Shown here in pieces: positions 46,286-58,445 of a DNA stretch of 64,000 nt. Below the pieces are notes generated by a model. That model was not told the DNA's origin. It saw only the letters and a program-made list of their open reading frames with translations, and did not search any database. A program made the position numbers and the translations under genes. This stretch comes from Cercis canadensis (lineage: Eukaryota; Streptophyta; Magnoliopsida; Fabales; Fabaceae), in the NCBI GenBank assembly GCA_003255065.1, contig QAOA01002012.1, positions 457,808-521,807 on the forward strand, written 5' to 3'. Positions within the stretch are counted from its first letter, which is position 1. Each line of letters begins with the position of its first letter.

Positions 46286-46717
46286 AAACAAAAAGTAATC
46301 GACAGAAATTAAATTACATAAATTAAATGACATAAATTAAATGACAAAAATTAATTGACAAAAAGTAATCGACAGAAATTAAATGACAAAAATTAAATGA
46401 TAGAAAGTAAATGACATAAAGTAATTGACAGAAAGTAATTGACAGAAATTAATCGACAGAAAGTAAATGACAGAAAGTAATTGACAGAAATTAATGAACA
46501 AAAATTAAATGAAAAAAAGTAATTGACAGAAAGTAAATGACAGAAAGTAATTGACAGAAATTAATCGACAAAAATTAAATGACAAAAAGTAATTGACAGA
46601 AATTAATCGACAAAAATTAAATAACAAAAATTAAATGACTATAAGTAAATGACAAAAAGTAATTGATAGAAATCAAATGATAGAAATTAAACGACAGAAA
46701 GTAAATGACAAAAAATT
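46286..46717 (-). repeat. 14-bp minisatellite in the leader of Ath-B
   Basis: About 30 head-to-tail units with plus-strand consensus GACARAAARTAAWT (W or C at the last-but-one positions), for example GACAGAAATTAAAT and GACAGAAAGTAATT. It lies between primer site and gag start. One unit loses a base near 46497, but the 14-bp period otherwise holds. Confidence 0.88.
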
Positions 46718-46853
46718 AATCCGAATATAACAAAGCAATCAATTCAAGGAATCTACTAAATTAAGCCAAAATGAAGGAAAAACAAGGGGAAAATGGAACC
46801 AAATCACTAAAATTCATACATGGGACTTGAAATCATCAACTAATATTGACATT

Positions 46854-46870
46854 CCCCAGCAACGGCGCCA
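46854..46870 (-). promoter_or_regulatory. primer binding site of Ath-B (tRNA-Asp type)
   Basis: The minus strand reads TGGCGCCGTTGCTGGGG, a near-full match to the tRNA-Asp complement, five bases inside the 5' LTR. Confidence 0.88.
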
Positions 46871-46875
46871 AAATT

Positions 46876-48341
46876 TGATTGGTGTTGTCGCTTAACCAAT
46901 TAAATTAAACCGAATTCCCTAATTAGAATGCAATAGAGGGCATAATCCGGGTTTGTCTCACAAGGAATGCAATGTGTAATCAATAATTTCAAGTTAAAAA
47001 TAGGGGATTTTTGAAACAAGATTATAATAGTAAATTGCAGAATTAAACAAAGATTAATGTAGTTGATTAAAGGCGTAACATAGCTAGACATCCATCAAAA
47101 ATCGGTTTGATTCATCCTAGATTAACATGAGTGATTAAGTCTTAATGCAGCACTACTAATTGAGTTTAATCACAACTGAAATCTCTAATTATGATCAATT
47201 ATTCCTACTGAGTTATCACTCAAGATTCGATTAATCACATACAATCACTAATCTTGTAATCACAAAGAGTAAGCAATTAGTGATTAATCTAAAAACTGAA
47301 CATCAATTAACATAGCATAGCTTATCTGAATTCTAACCACAGATTAAAGATTGATCAATCTAAATTCTATTTCTTACTTCAATATCCATATAAATCACAA
47401 AGATCTCCATGAATTTATACAAAGATTAAAGCAAGGTAGAAATTCAAAGAAGAAGAAATTGCTTTAAGTTTAATCCAATTAAGAACATAATCTCAAAATA
47501 AAAATCGAATTTAATCAGGAGTCTAACTTGGTTACAAGGATTCTACTCCTCCATGGTCATGAAATTCAAGCTTCAATGGAGAAGTGCAGTTAAAAATCAA
47601 AGAGCTCCAGAATTTTCAAGAGAGAAAATAAAAGCTGCCTAAAAATTGTCTAGTCTAGAATTGATAACTCGTCTGCCTCCTTTCTCTGATTATAATTTCC
47701 TAATTTTCATGCACACCTAATTTACCCCTAACCTAGTTTAAACCTCTGGACCTCAGCTTCAAATGGGCTCTGGTTTGGGCCTAATTGGGCCTGAATTGAG
47801 GAAGTTAAGCCCATTTAAGTCCATCTAGGTCCATATAGGTCTCTAGACTAATTAGCCATTTTCGATAGGTAATAAGACCATCTTAACTTCATAAATTTTT
47901 GAACCATCCTTCATAAGAATTGAATCCCTACACCTTAGCTTTCCAATGGGACTAGTTTCAAGTCCATACGACATGTACAGAACAAGTTATGGTCCAAACA
48001 CTGCATGCGGGTCAGGATCTAGTGGCAGCAACTCTACTCTAACTTCCGGATTAAATTTGACCCACTGAACGTCTAAATTGGCTTTGGCGGTCTGAATGAA
48101 AGTTGTAGCTAATCCTCTTAACTTTTCTACAAGGTAAGAATCACAATTTTTAGAAATTAAGAACTAAAGATATACCTAAAATATAGAATAGTGTCAAAAC
48201 CCTAATAATGCTGAAAAACACACTTAAGCCCAATTTGAACCTAATTAATGAAATATCACCCAAGTCCAATCAAATAGGCCCAAAATAGGATTAAGAGGTT
48301 AAAAATGGGGATTAATTAATATATAAAAATACTGTTCATCA
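46876..48341 (-). repeat. 5' LTR of Ath-B
   Basis: 1,466 bp, adjacent to the primer site. The plus view starts TGATTGGTGTTGTCGC and ends GTTCATCA, followed by the target copy GCTGT. Confidence 0.88.
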
Positions 48342-48715
48342 GCTGTTGAGACATCTCATTCCTATGGGAAATATTTCCTGTCCATTGGCATTGGGCACAA
48401 TTCTTACAAAAGCTATGTGCATCATGAAACAGGGTAGGCCAGTAGAGTCCAGAATCTAAAATTTTCCTAGCAGTGTGTTGTGGTCCAAAATGACCACCAA
48501 ATACAGAAGTATGACAAAGTTGTAAAATAGATTCAATCTCATGTCCAGGCACACACCTTCTAATGACTTGATCACTGCACAGTCTCCATAAATAGGGGTC
48601 ATCCTATACATAAAATTTGACTTCACTTTTAAGCTTATCTACTTGGTGCTTCTTAAAATAAGCAGGTAACTCAGAAGCAACTAAGTAATTTACCAAGTCA
48701 GCATACCAAGAATCT
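48342..48715 (-). pseudogene. integrase zinc-binding domain of Ath-A
   Basis: An HHCC finger is visible: LQLCHTSVFGGHFGPQHTAR, then FCKNCAQCQ (48552-48400). It ends at GNISHRNEM, next to the Ath-B insertion, and resumes at 41567. It presumably binds cDNA ends in the intact enzyme. Upstream to 48715 is the RNase H-integrase linker with stops. Confidence 0.82.
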
Positions 48716-48744
48716 TTACCATCTTTACCTTGCAGCTGATAAAG

Positions 48745-49098
48745 CTACTCATCCGAGAAAGTCTCTCTGATGGGAAGACTATCCAAAGTCAGTGGAATTC
48801 GGCTCAAGTGATCTGTTACCAAGTTCTCAGCTCCACTCTTATCTCTCATCTCAAGGTCTAATTCTTGCAAGAGCAGCATCCATCTAATGAGCCTAGGCTT
48901 TGCATCCGGCTTCTTGAGCAAGTACTTCAAAGTTGCATGGTCAGAGAAAGCAATTACTTTAGAATTTAGTAAGTATGAATGGAATTTATCTAAAGCAAAC
49001 ACAACAGCAAGAAGCTCTTTCTCAGTGGTGGTATAATTTGCTTGGGCAGAATCCAGAGTGCGAGATGCATAATAAATGACATGGGACAGCTTGTCCAC
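48745..49098 (-). pseudogene. RNase H of Ath-A
   Basis: Open frame with [40 protein letters not shown] (catalytic Glu region), [20 protein letters not shown] (catalytic Asp) and the ending [11 protein letters not shown]. It is preceded by a TAA at an Arg position that separates it from reverse transcriptase. Confidence 0.88.
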
Positions 49099-50050
49099 TT
49101 ACTGTGTAAGGACAGCGCCTACTGCAAATTTCGATGCATCACACATCAGCTCGAAGGGAAACTCCCAGTTAGGTGGCTGCATGATGGGAGGAGAAGTAAG
49201 ACTCTGCTTCAGCTGATCAAAGGCGGCTCTGCACTGCTTATCAAATTCGAAATCCACTTCTTTTTGGAGAAGCCTAAATAGTGGAAGGGCAATCTTGCTA
49301 AAGTCCTTGATGAATCGCCTGTAAAACCTTGCATGACCAAGAAAGGAACACACTTCCCGCACACAAGTGGCGTAGGGTAAAGAGGCAATAACATCTATCT
49401 TAGCCTTATCTACTTCAATTCCTTTGCTAGAAATTACATGCCTTAAAACTATGCATTGTTCTACCATGAAATGACATTTCTCAAAATTAAGGACAAGGTT
49501 AGTCTTAATGCATCTATCTAGTACTCTAACAAGGCTATCTAAACATGCATCAAAGAAGGATCCATATACAATAAAATCATCCATAAATACTTCATGCAGT
49601 GTTCTAAAAAATTAGAAAATATGCTCACCATACACTGTTGGAATGTACTAGGGGCAATACACAGGTCGAAAGACATCCTCCTATATGCAAATGTGCCGAA
49701 AGGACAGGTGAAAGTTGTCTTCTCCTGATCCTCTGGGGCTATGTGAATTTGAAAATAGCCTGAGAAGCCATCTAGGAAGTAGTAATGGGACTTCCCTGCC
49801 AACCTCTCTACCATCTGATCAATGAAAGACAAAGGGAAGTGATCCTTCCTTGTTGCCTGGTTGAGTCTTCTATAGTTGATGTAGACGCGCCAGCTGTTAT
49901 GTACTCTAGTGGGAATCAACTCGTTCTTCTCATTGGCTACTACAGTGATGCCACTTTTCTTGGGAACCACTTGCACTGGACTCACCCATTTACTGTCTGA
50001 GATGAGGTAAATTATGCCGGCTGATAACAGCTTGCTCACTTCTTTCTTGA
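49099..50050 (-). pseudogene. reverse transcriptase of Ath-A
   Basis: 50039-49539 encodes WVSPVQVVPKKSGITVVANE, WRVYINYRRLNQATRKDHFP, FLDGFSGYFQIHIAPEDQEK and CPFGTFAYRRMSFDLCIAPS, with several changed core residues. A frameshift near 49560-49584 leads to the active site MDDFIVYG and the thumb/connection region (FLGHARFYRRFIKDFSKIAL, ELMCDASKFAVGAVLTQ). It is cut at its N-terminal side by the X-family LTR at 50051. Confidence 0.88.
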
Positions 50051-51269
50051 TGATAACACATTATTTTACACTATTTGTTTCCCTTATACTTAGTCTTTTA
50101 GTGTGTGTTTCTAGTGATTTTTATGGCCTTTAGACATGTTTTGTAGATTTGGACTTGTTGGTACTTATAGATTTTTAATTGCTTAACTGTTGAATTCTGA
50201 CACTGCTTACATTTTTCAACATATCTTTGGCTCCAGATGTCCGATTGATGTGATTCTAGTTTCGTTGGAAAGCTGACAGAAAATTCTACATTTCATATGA
50301 AGAGTCCATAAGCTGATTTTTGCGTCTGGATAATTGAAATTAGCATGCAATCAGTCCAGATTTTCTACATCCGCCCAGCATTGACTGATTCCTTTCCTTA
50401 GGCCTGCCTATTGGACTAGAGCATGTTTATTTAGGCCAACATCTGCTTATTGGGCTAGCACACATGATACTAGGGCTTGATCACGTTTTTACCATTAATA
50501 ATTTAGGAAATTAAGTTTATTTTGTAATTAGGAAACCTAGAGGAGGCAGCCAACTAGTATATATTCTCAAGTTGTTAAGGAAAATATACCAACCAGAAGA
50601 GACACGAAATTACCTTGAGCAGCAGCTGCCTCCTATTTTTTGAGTTTGTTTTTCTACTTTTGCCTTGTGTTTAAGCCTTTCATGGAGGGCTCAGTTCGTT
50701 TGTAATCAATTCAAGAGGAGCCAAACTTGATAATCCAGAGTTCCTGTTCTTCAACTGGGTTTGATTTGATTTAATTTGAATTACTGCTTCTTCCTTTCTT
50801 CATGTGATTGAATGATATTTTAATTGCATGCATGCTTTGTATGAATTTAAATCGGTTGATTAGATTCATAACAGTAATCAGATTGATAATCATACTTTAA
50901 AGGTCTTTAATATATGGTTAACTTGGATAATTCGGTTCTTAGATTAATCTGGACTTAGTGATATAGAGCGGTTGCCTAGATTCTTAATTCCATGATTAAT
51001 TGAATCCTGATGGGTAAATCAGTAGGAATTCTAAGTGTTACTGTTAGGGGTTCCAGGTAACACTTAACCAAGAATTAAATCAGATCTAGGTTATCTTTAG
51101 TGAACAAGGATAGATTAGAGTTTGGTTGCCTGCTTGAGTTGATTGCGTTTTCTCTTATTTGATTAAATCCTATTTACTACTTTCTGAATTCTAATTATTC
51201 TGCATTCAACACAAACCCCCCTTATTCTGTTATTGCTTAAAGTCCTACTAGATTAGTTGTTCTGGTGAA
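50051..51269 (+). repeat. LTR of family X (plus), cut by Ath-Y
   Basis: Starts TGATAACACATTATTTTACAC inside the Ath-A reverse transcriptase and ends at GGTGAA, where Ath-Y begins. Its last ~96 bp are missing compared with 30462-31776. A TATA-like AGTATATATTC lies near 50555. Confidence 0.82.
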
Positions 51270-52686
51270 TGATGAGCTGCCGAGTCTCCTCAAATTAGTA
51301 AAAGTTTAAGGTCGGTTACCTAAGCTACTTGTAGCATAAGGCAGCCCTAAGTCGAACCAAAGGATTGTTCTATTTAGTGAATCAGTTTTAAGAACATATA
51401 AACAGGGGGTTTTGTTTGGTTTAAGTGTTTAACAGAAATTAATTGTAAGTGGTAACCTAAAGAAAAACAACCAATCCAAGCCTTAACTAATTCTGATTTT
51501 AGTCCATTCTTAATTTCCAAGGATCCATTTAATTATTAACCATGTTTTTGGCCTTTAAAACACATCAAGAAGCCTCTCAATGTTCTATGGATGTCCACTG
51601 GTTAAGCAACCAGAATTCGGTTCAACAGGAGACTAAATGAATTAAGCAAACATTCAAGTCCAGTTTAACCTAAGTCCAAAATCCAGCCAAGGTAATTAAT
51701 CCATCCAAGCTTAGAACCATTAATTAACCATACAATCCTCTTTTATCACATGCAAACAGAATATGAAAATCCAAATCCGAATTAAGCAATTCAAACAGAA
51801 TATTTCAGAGGATTGAAAGAACTTGATTAACAACTAAATGAATAACAACAACACATAATCTTAAAACCAATAATCAGAACAACCAAAACCTGAATTGATT
51901 TGATGATTTAGCCCTCCATGAACAAGAGAAGCCAAGTTCTAACAAAATATCTAGAGAGAAAACTTAAAGACTAAGGAAAGTTCAAAAGCTGTCTAAAATA
52001 TCTAAATGACTTGATTTGAATTTCGGCTGCCCCTTTGTGAAGATATAGACCTCCAAAATTATATGCACACCCAAATTACCCTTAGGCACACTTGTTCCCA
52101 TGGGCTTTAGTTTTAATTGGGCTTTGGTTTGGGCTCATTTGGACTTGTCATGAGGAAGTTAGGCCCATTTAAGTGCCAATAGGTGTTTGGAACCATCATC
52201 CAACTTCTACAGCAAATAAGACCATTTATAGTATAAAATCTGGTGAACCGGTATTCATAACAATTGTAGATCTGTCTGTGATATTTCCAATGGGACTAGT
52301 TTCAAGTCCATATGACATAAGAAGCTCAAGTTATGTCCCAACCACTGCATGTAGGTCAGGATCCTGCGACAGCATGTCTTCTCTAGTTTCCAGGCTGCAT
52401 ATGACCTTCTGGACGTCCGAATTAGCTTTGGAGCCCTGAATGAAAGTTGTAGATAATTCTCTCAGCTTTCCTAAAAGGTAAGACTCGAAATTTTTAGACA
52501 TCCATAACTCAAGATATGCATGAAACACATAGACAGCATAAAATGCTCAGTATTGCTGAAAAATGCGATTAGGCACAATTGGATCCAAAGTCATGAAATG
52601 AGGTCCAAGTCTATGCAATTCAGCCCAAAAGAGGTTTAAAAGACTAAATATGAGGGATAACTATTGTATAAAAAATGTGTTCATCA
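51270..52686 (-). repeat. 3' LTR of Ath-Y (family Y)
   Basis: 1,417 bp; minus strand TGATGAACACATTTT to GGCAGCTCATCA. Same family as the solo LTR at 19004-20606 and the LTR at 58446. Confidence 0.88.
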
Positions 52687-54050
52687 AATTGCCCCACACT
52701 TAGCTTTTGCACGTCTCGGGCAAACTAGAATTCCAAAACTAAGAAAAGAAAGAACAAGGAAACAAAAACAAATTTAAAAACTAAAGGATCACCTCCCAAT
52801 GATATTTAAGATATGTAGAAGTTCATACTACAAGTAAGATGAGCAATTAAAAAGTTAAGGAAGTCATAGCATTTATGAAATAAAATTTCTTCACATCCAA
52901 AATCAACAATTAAGGTAACTTCAATTGGAAAGCATAAGTCAAGAATGATAGATCCTCACAAGATATACTCTCAATCCCTCAAGTGTTTAGAAATTAGGTA
53001 CTTCACTCAATCAAACTTATGAAGAGATGCACTACCATAAGCTTGCTTATCTTCTACTTCTCCACTACTCAAACAAATGCACACACAAATCAAGAGGATT
53101 TTATTTAAAGTTGTAATAAGGCCAAGGTAAAGGTAAAGGAATAAATCAAAATGGATATCACAAGGTAAAAACTCAAAGAGAATAAAAGAACATTGGAGAG
53201 GAACTCAAATGACAAGCATTAAATTTCAAGTGTGTAAAGCATATTCTCATTCCTTTGCACATATTCTTTCCTTTCCTTTTCCTTTTCCTTTTTCACAATT
53301 CAGATTTTTTTTTTATCAGAACAAATTGGCTCTTTTTTTTCTTTCTTTCTTTCTTTCACATAATAATTTGCACATTAGAATTCACAACCTCCACACTTGT
53401 ACTATTAATTACCCACAAGCATAAGAGCTCCTCCAAGACAATGAACCAATGCTCTCCCATTCCCTGAGGTAAGGTAACAACATGGTATTTTTTGTACATA
53501 GGCATATAATGAGCTAAGATCAAAGATAGGCAAATAGGCTTAATGGGGGTAATCAAAGGGAAATAATACAAGGTTGGCTATTTGGCAAAATAGCTAAATC
53601 AAGAAAGAATGCCTCAATCATATTCATGTATGCAAATGAAAATGTAGCCTAAAAAAGAATCAAGCAAGTTCTAGAGTTAACAAATTCCATGAGTGAAAAT
53701 TACACAAGAAGGAAAAGAATGGCACAAATGCTAAATTCATCCATTAAAAGGCTCAAAACTCACAAGGCATGTATCTATCAAACTTAATCACCAATCCAAC
53801 ATCTAAAACCAAGCATGTAAAATTAAGGATGGAAAACAAGTTATTCAATCATGCTATGAACCTTGAAATGTAATTACTTTAAACTTTCAACTTTACAATT
53901 TTTACAACATCATTGGAGGGTAATTAAAACAGAAAAATGACAACAAAAACAGAGAAAACAGCAAGAATAGAAACAACTAAACTAATTGACTAATCAGCTA
54001 ATCAACTAAACAGAAAACAATAAAGCAACTAAACTATACAGAAATCCCTC
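52687..54050 (-). other. polypurine tract and 3' non-coding region of Ath-Y
   Basis: The purine tract AAGTGTGGGGCAATT (minus) is at 52687-52701 next to the LTR. The rest is AT-rich with a TC-rich stretch near 53260-53360 that gives false ORFs. No gene seen. Confidence 0.7.
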
Positions 54051-54084
54051 CCCCACACTTAAATTTTACATTGTTCTCAATGTA
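54051..54084 (-). promoter_or_regulatory. hairpin and internal polypurine tract of Ath-Y
   Basis: The minus strand reads ACATTGAGAACAATGT (54084-54069), a perfect 6-bp stem, followed by AAATTTAAGTGTGGGGGAGG. It lies about 90 bp after the integrase stop. Confidence 0.65.
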
Positions 54085-54174
54085 AAAACTTCAAAAAGTA
54101 GCAACAGATGACAATTAATAGCAAGTAGTCACATAAGGACAAGTAAAGTAAAAGAGAGAGAAGAAACATCCTTA

Positions 54175-55400
54175 TCAGGGGAGGTAGATGGCATCTTGCA
54201 AGTGGACCTCCTCCACAATGTCCTCCTGAGCGCCCTCATAAAATGGCTTGAGGCGATGCCCATTCACCTTGAAAGCCTTGTTGGTGGACTCACTCGCTAT
54301 CTCCACTGCACCATAAGGAAAAACCTTGGTGACAACAAACGGACTAAGCCACCGAGAACGGAGCTTGCCGGGCATGAGCTTTAGGCGAGAGTTATACAAG
54401 AGAACTTTCTGGCCAGTAGAGAACTCCTTCCTCAGCACCATGTTATCATGAAACTGCTTGGTCTTTTCCTTGTAAAGGCGGGAGCTCTTATAAGCATCCA
54501 AACGAAGCTCTTCAAGCTCTTGGAGGTGAAGCTTTCTCTGGGACCCGGCTTGGCTCAAATCAAGGTTGCACTGCTTGACCGCCCAATAGGCCTTGTGCTC
54601 AAGCTCCATTGGAAGGTGGCAGGCTTTGCCAAAAACTATCCGGTGGGGAGACATCCTAATAGGTGTCTTGAACGCAGTCCGGTATGCCCACAGAGCATCC
54701 TCGAGTCGCAAACTCCAATCCTTCCGATTAGGTTAGACAGTCTTCTCCAAGATACGCTTGATCTCTCTGTTGGAGACTTCAGCTTGCCCATTAGTCTGAG
54801 GGTGGTAAGGGGTGGAAACCTTATGCATGATGCCATATTTCTTCATTAAAGCCGCCATGGTCCGGTTGCGAAAATGTGAACCCTGATCACTGATGATGGC
54901 CCTAGGAATGCCAAATCTGCAGAAAATATTTGATCTAACAAAATCCACAACAACTTTAGAATCATCAATACAGGTGGCTTTCACCTCCACCCACTTAGAC
55001 ACATAATCCACAGTAAGTAAGATGTAAACAAAACCGAAAGAAACAGGAAAAAGGCCCCATAAAGTTAATACCCCAAACATAAAAAATCTCACAAAATAGT
55101 AAAGGCTGCTGGGGCATCTTATGCCTATGGGAAATATTTCCGGTTCTCTGACATTGTTCACAAGATATACAAAATATATGTGCATCCCTAAATAAAGTGA
55201 CCTAATACAATCCAGAGTCTAAGACTTTCCTAGCCGTATGTTGAGGACCAAAATGTCCACCACATGCAAAAGTATGGCAAAAGCTAAGAACAGACTGAAA
55301 CTCATTATCAGGCACACATCTCCTAATGATTTGATCACTACAAAATTTTCAGAGATAGGGATCATCCCACACATAATATTTCGCCTCACTCTTTAACTTG
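54175..55400 (-). pseudogene. integrase of Ath-Y
   Basis: 55400-55140 holds the zinc finger ([19 protein letters not shown], a TAG at Trp, then [11 protein letters not shown]). 55080-54733 holds the core: [40 protein letters not shown] and [20 protein letters not shown]; the first catalytic-Asp region is altered. After a TAA at a Gln codon, 54711-54175 is open: [40 protein letters not shown] and the tail [16 protein letters not shown]. Confidence 0.88.
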
Positions 55401-55405
55401 TCTAT

Positions 55406-56660
55406 TTATGCACATGTGAGGTGTGAGGGCAAAGCATGGGCAGCTAGATAATTTATAAGATCTGCATACCATGGAAACTCACCGTGCAGCCCTAACAGCT
55501 GTTCGTCAGGAAAGGAATCCTGAATGGGCAGTGGATCAGGAGCTCGCTCGATTCGGCTCAAGTGGTCAGCAACCAGGTTCTCTGCTCCACTCTTGTCTCG
55601 GATCTCCACATTAAACTCTTGGAGCAGCAACATCCACCTAATCAGCAGTGACTTGGCATCCGGTTTCTTCAAAAGATACTTCAGAGCTGTATGATCTGAA
55701 AACACCACAACCTTAGAATCTATCAAATAAGACCTGAACTTATCTAATGCAAAAACAATAGATAAAAGTTCTTTTTCAGTGGTTGTGTAGTTCGCTTGAG
55801 CAACATCTAGATTTCTTGAAGCATAGTAAACCACATGGGGAACTTTGGCCACTCGCTGCGCCAAGACAGCTCCCAAGGCATAGTTCGAAGCGTCACACAT
55901 CAACTCGAATGGGAGTGTCCAATCAGGTGGCTGAATGACAGGGGTACTAATGAGAGCTAGCTTCAGGTGGTTGAAAGCTTCCTTGCACTTGTGATCAAAT
56001 AGAAACTCCACATCTTTCTGCAGAAGGCTAGACAGCGGGATGACTATCTTGTTGAAGTCTCTGATAAAGCGCTGGTAGAAACCTGCATGTCCAAGAAATG
56101 ACTGAACTTCCCGCACGCATGTGGGGTAAGATAAAGCAGTAATGACATCTATTTTAGCAGGATCTACCTCAACCCCCTTTCTAGATACTACATGGCCTAA
56201 AACTATACCTTGCTCTACCATGAAATGACACTTTTCAAAATTTAAGACAAGGTTAGTCCTAATGCAACGATGTAGTACTCTAGCTAAGCTACTCAGACAG
56301 TCATTAAAAGAAGAACCATAAACAGTAAAATCATCCATAAACACCTCCATACACTCCTCTAAAAAATCAGAGAATATACTTACCATGCACCTCTGGAAGG
56401 TACCAGGGGCGTTGCAAAGGCCAAAAGGCATCCCCCGGTAAGCAAACATGCCGAAGGGACATGTAAAAGTGGTCTTCTCTTGATCCTCCGGTGCTATATG
56501 AATCTGGAAGTACCCAGTGTAGTCATCCAGGAAGCAGTAATGCGATTTCCCAGCTAACCGCTCCAGCATTTGATCAATGAACGGCAGGGGGTAATGATCC
56601 TTCCTGGTGGCTTGATTGAGCCTCCTGTAATCAATGCAGACCCGCCAGCTGTTCTGTACT
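55406..56660 (-). pseudogene. reverse transcriptase and RNase H of Ath-Y
   Basis: 387 open codons. Palm motifs are FLDDYTGYFQIHIAPEDQEK, CPFGMFAYRGMPFGLCNAPG and the active site FMDDFTVYG, both Asp kept. The connection FLGHAGFYQRFIRDF and RNase H ([69 protein letters not shown]) follow. A single TGA (Arg position) near 56660 separates it from the upstream frame. The catalytic residues look intact. Confidence 0.9.
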
Positions 56661-57883
56661 CAGGTAGGTAGCAACTCGTTGTTCTGGTTGGCCACCACTG
56701 TAACCCCAGATTTCTTCGGGACGACTTGCACTGGGCTCACCCAAGTGCTGTCAAATATAGGATAAATGATGCCAGCTTGCAGAAGCTTGGTCACCTCTTT
56801 CTTTACCACGTCCAAGATGAGATGGTTTAATTGCCTCTGGGGTTGCCGCACTGGTTTAGTGCCATCTTCAAGTAATATGCGATGCATGCATGTAGATGGA
56901 CTAATGCCAAGAATATCTGCTAACGTCCAGCCAATGGCTTGCTTATGCTCTCGTAGAATGCATAGCAATATTTCCTCTTGCTCAAGAAGTAAATTGTTAG
57001 CCACAATTACTGGAAGCTGCTCTGCAGATGCCAAATACGAATACTTCAGATGCTTAGGCAGAGACTTCAGCTCTAGCTTAGGTGGCTGCACTGCAGAGGG
57101 CAGTAATCTGGGTGGCTGAATGTCAATCTCTGCAGACTGAATCTCCTCATGAACAGCAGCTACTGCCAGCTCTGGGGAACCAGAGTCATCATCACGTAAA
57201 AAGGTGGAGATCTCAGCATAAATAGCACAGCCAAAATCACCATCACAATCAGTACAAGATGGGCACTGAATGGAATCATCAAAACCAGCCAAATCAGGTA
57301 AATCAGCACACATATGACGGTAAACATCCTCAACCAAATCATCAATCACATCAATGTGAAAAACAACATGCTCATCCATGGGATGCTTCATAGCATCAAA
57401 AATGTTGAACTGCACAACAAAATCACCAAACTCTATGGATAGAGTTCCCGCATACACATCAATCTTGGTCCGTGCAGTCTTGAGGAATGGTCTGCCCAGA
57501 ATGAGTGGAGCCTTGCTGGATTGTGACTGTCCCTCCATCTCCAGAATGTAGAAATCTGTTGGAAAGATCAGCTCATCAACTCTGACCAACACATCTTCAA
57601 TCAATCCAGCTGGATAAGCACTGCTCCTGTTGGCTAACTGTATCACAACTCCTGTGGCATTCAAGGGTCCAAGCCTGAGGGAACTGAAAACAGACATAGG
57701 CATGACATTGATAGAAGCGCCTAGATCTAGCATGACATGCTCGAACTTGGAATTGCTTATAACACAGGGGATTGTGAAAGTTCTTGGATCTTTGCATTTC
57801 TGGGGCAAAGGTTGAATAAGGGCTGAGACATTCTGACTCATGCTAATCCGCTCATTGCCGTCAGCCTCCTCCTCTGGGTGCAC
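56661..57883 (-). pseudogene. protease, Cys-rich module and RT N-terminus of Ath-Y
   Basis: Open ~400 codons. The protease has MLDLGASINVMPMSVF (residues about 51-66), then APLILGRPFLKTARTKIDVY. The Cys-rich module follows (about residues 186-236): CADLPDLAGFDDSIQCPSC, then DCDGDFGCAIYAEISTFLRD, with one Cys changed to Tyr. The region before reverse transcriptase includes HLKYSYLASAEQLPVIVANN and WTLADILGISPSTCMHRI, then VSPVQVVPKKSG. Upstream it joins gag through a frameshift near 57860. Confidence 0.87.
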
Positions 57884-58445
57884 AATTCCTTGAGAAATTT
57901 GGCATATTTAGGAATTTGCTTTATTGCATCCAGCAAGGGAATGTTAACTTCCACCTTCCTGAACGTCTCCAGAAGCTCCCTATCCTTCTCTGCCTCATCT
58001 TGCTTCTTGGACAGAGTAGCTCTCTGTGGAAAGGGAAGAGTTACTGCAGGCAGCTTGCTCTTAGGTGCAAGGTTGATTGGCTCAGAAACTACTTTCTCTG
58101 CTGGTTGGGACTCACTTGCAGGTTGAGGCTCGGCTGGCTCTTGCAAGGATTTGCCATACCTCAATGTGATAGCACTCACATTACTCCCATTTGGATTGGG
58201 AATTGTCTGTGAAGGGAGTTTGCCAGAACCCTTGGACTGCAACTGGCTAACTGATGATGCCAATTGCCCAATCTGCGTTTCCAGATTCTGCATGGTGGAC
58301 TCTGCCCTCTGCTGGAACTGGATGTTGCTGGTGGCCATCTGCTTCACCAAATCTTCCAATGAAGGCTCAGGTTTGGATGTTGACTGGTTGGCTGGCTGCA
58401 TAGGCTGCTGCCGGAATGGTGGCTTATTTTGTTGAAACTAGCCCT
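57838..58445 (-). pseudogene. gag C-terminal part of Ath-Y
   Basis: 187 open codons: EDLVKQMATSNIQFQQRAES, NLETQIGQLASSVSQLQSKG, SAITLRYGKSLQEPAEPQPA and KVEVNIPLLDAIKQIPKYAK. It ends in a frameshift before the ISMSQNVSALIQ stretch of the protease ORF. A TAG lies upstream near 58438, and Ath-Z cuts the gene at 58445. It is the same protein as residues 455-650 of the Ath-Z gag. Confidence 0.87.

Larger units (their letters stand above)
41568..48341 (-). mobile_element. Ath-B: non-autonomous Athila derivative with both LTRs
   Basis: LTRs at 41568-43038 and 46876-48341, primer site next to the right LTR, purine tract next to the left LTR, and a 5-bp target duplication GCTAT/GCTGT (41563-41567, 48342-48346; one mutation). 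The interior (~3.8 kb) has a tandem-repeat leader, a gag N-terminus, a Gln-rich and Cys-rich ORF, an unassigned ORF and an integrase tail. It lacks protease, reverse transcriptase, RNase H and the integrase core, so it must have been mobilised in trans (inference). Confidence 0.88.
39849..50050 (-). mobile_element. Ath-A: Athila pol region, split by Ath-B
   Basis: Minus strand: reverse transcriptase (50039-49099), RNase H (49098-48745), integrase (48552-48342, then 41567-40634) and 3' untranslated DNA (40633-39849). Ath-B with its target duplication accounts for the break at 41568-48341. A family-X LTR cuts reverse transcriptase at 50051. No LTR of its own is visible. Confidence 0.82.
51270..58445 (-). 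mobile_element. Ath-Y: near-complete Athila element lacking its 5' end
   Basis: Minus strand: gag C-terminal part, protease, Cys-rich module, reverse transcriptase, RNase H, integrase, hairpin/purine tract, ~1.35 kb non-coding, purine tract and 3' LTR. Its gag is cut at 58445 by Ath-Z; the 5' LTR and gag start are not visible. Only a few stops and one clear frameshift break the polyprotein, making it the best-preserved pol in the window. Confidence 0.87.

Noticed and set aside
46286..46717. CRISPR-like array
   Set aside because: 14-bp units are directly adjacent with no spacers, inside a plant retrotransposon leader.
49785..50000. Plus-strand 71-codon ORF
   Set aside because: Antisense of the Ath-A reverse transcriptase.
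53209..53467. Overlapping Phe/Leu/Ser-rich ORFs
   Set aside because: Come from a TC-rich low-complexity stretch in the non-coding 3' region of Ath-Y.
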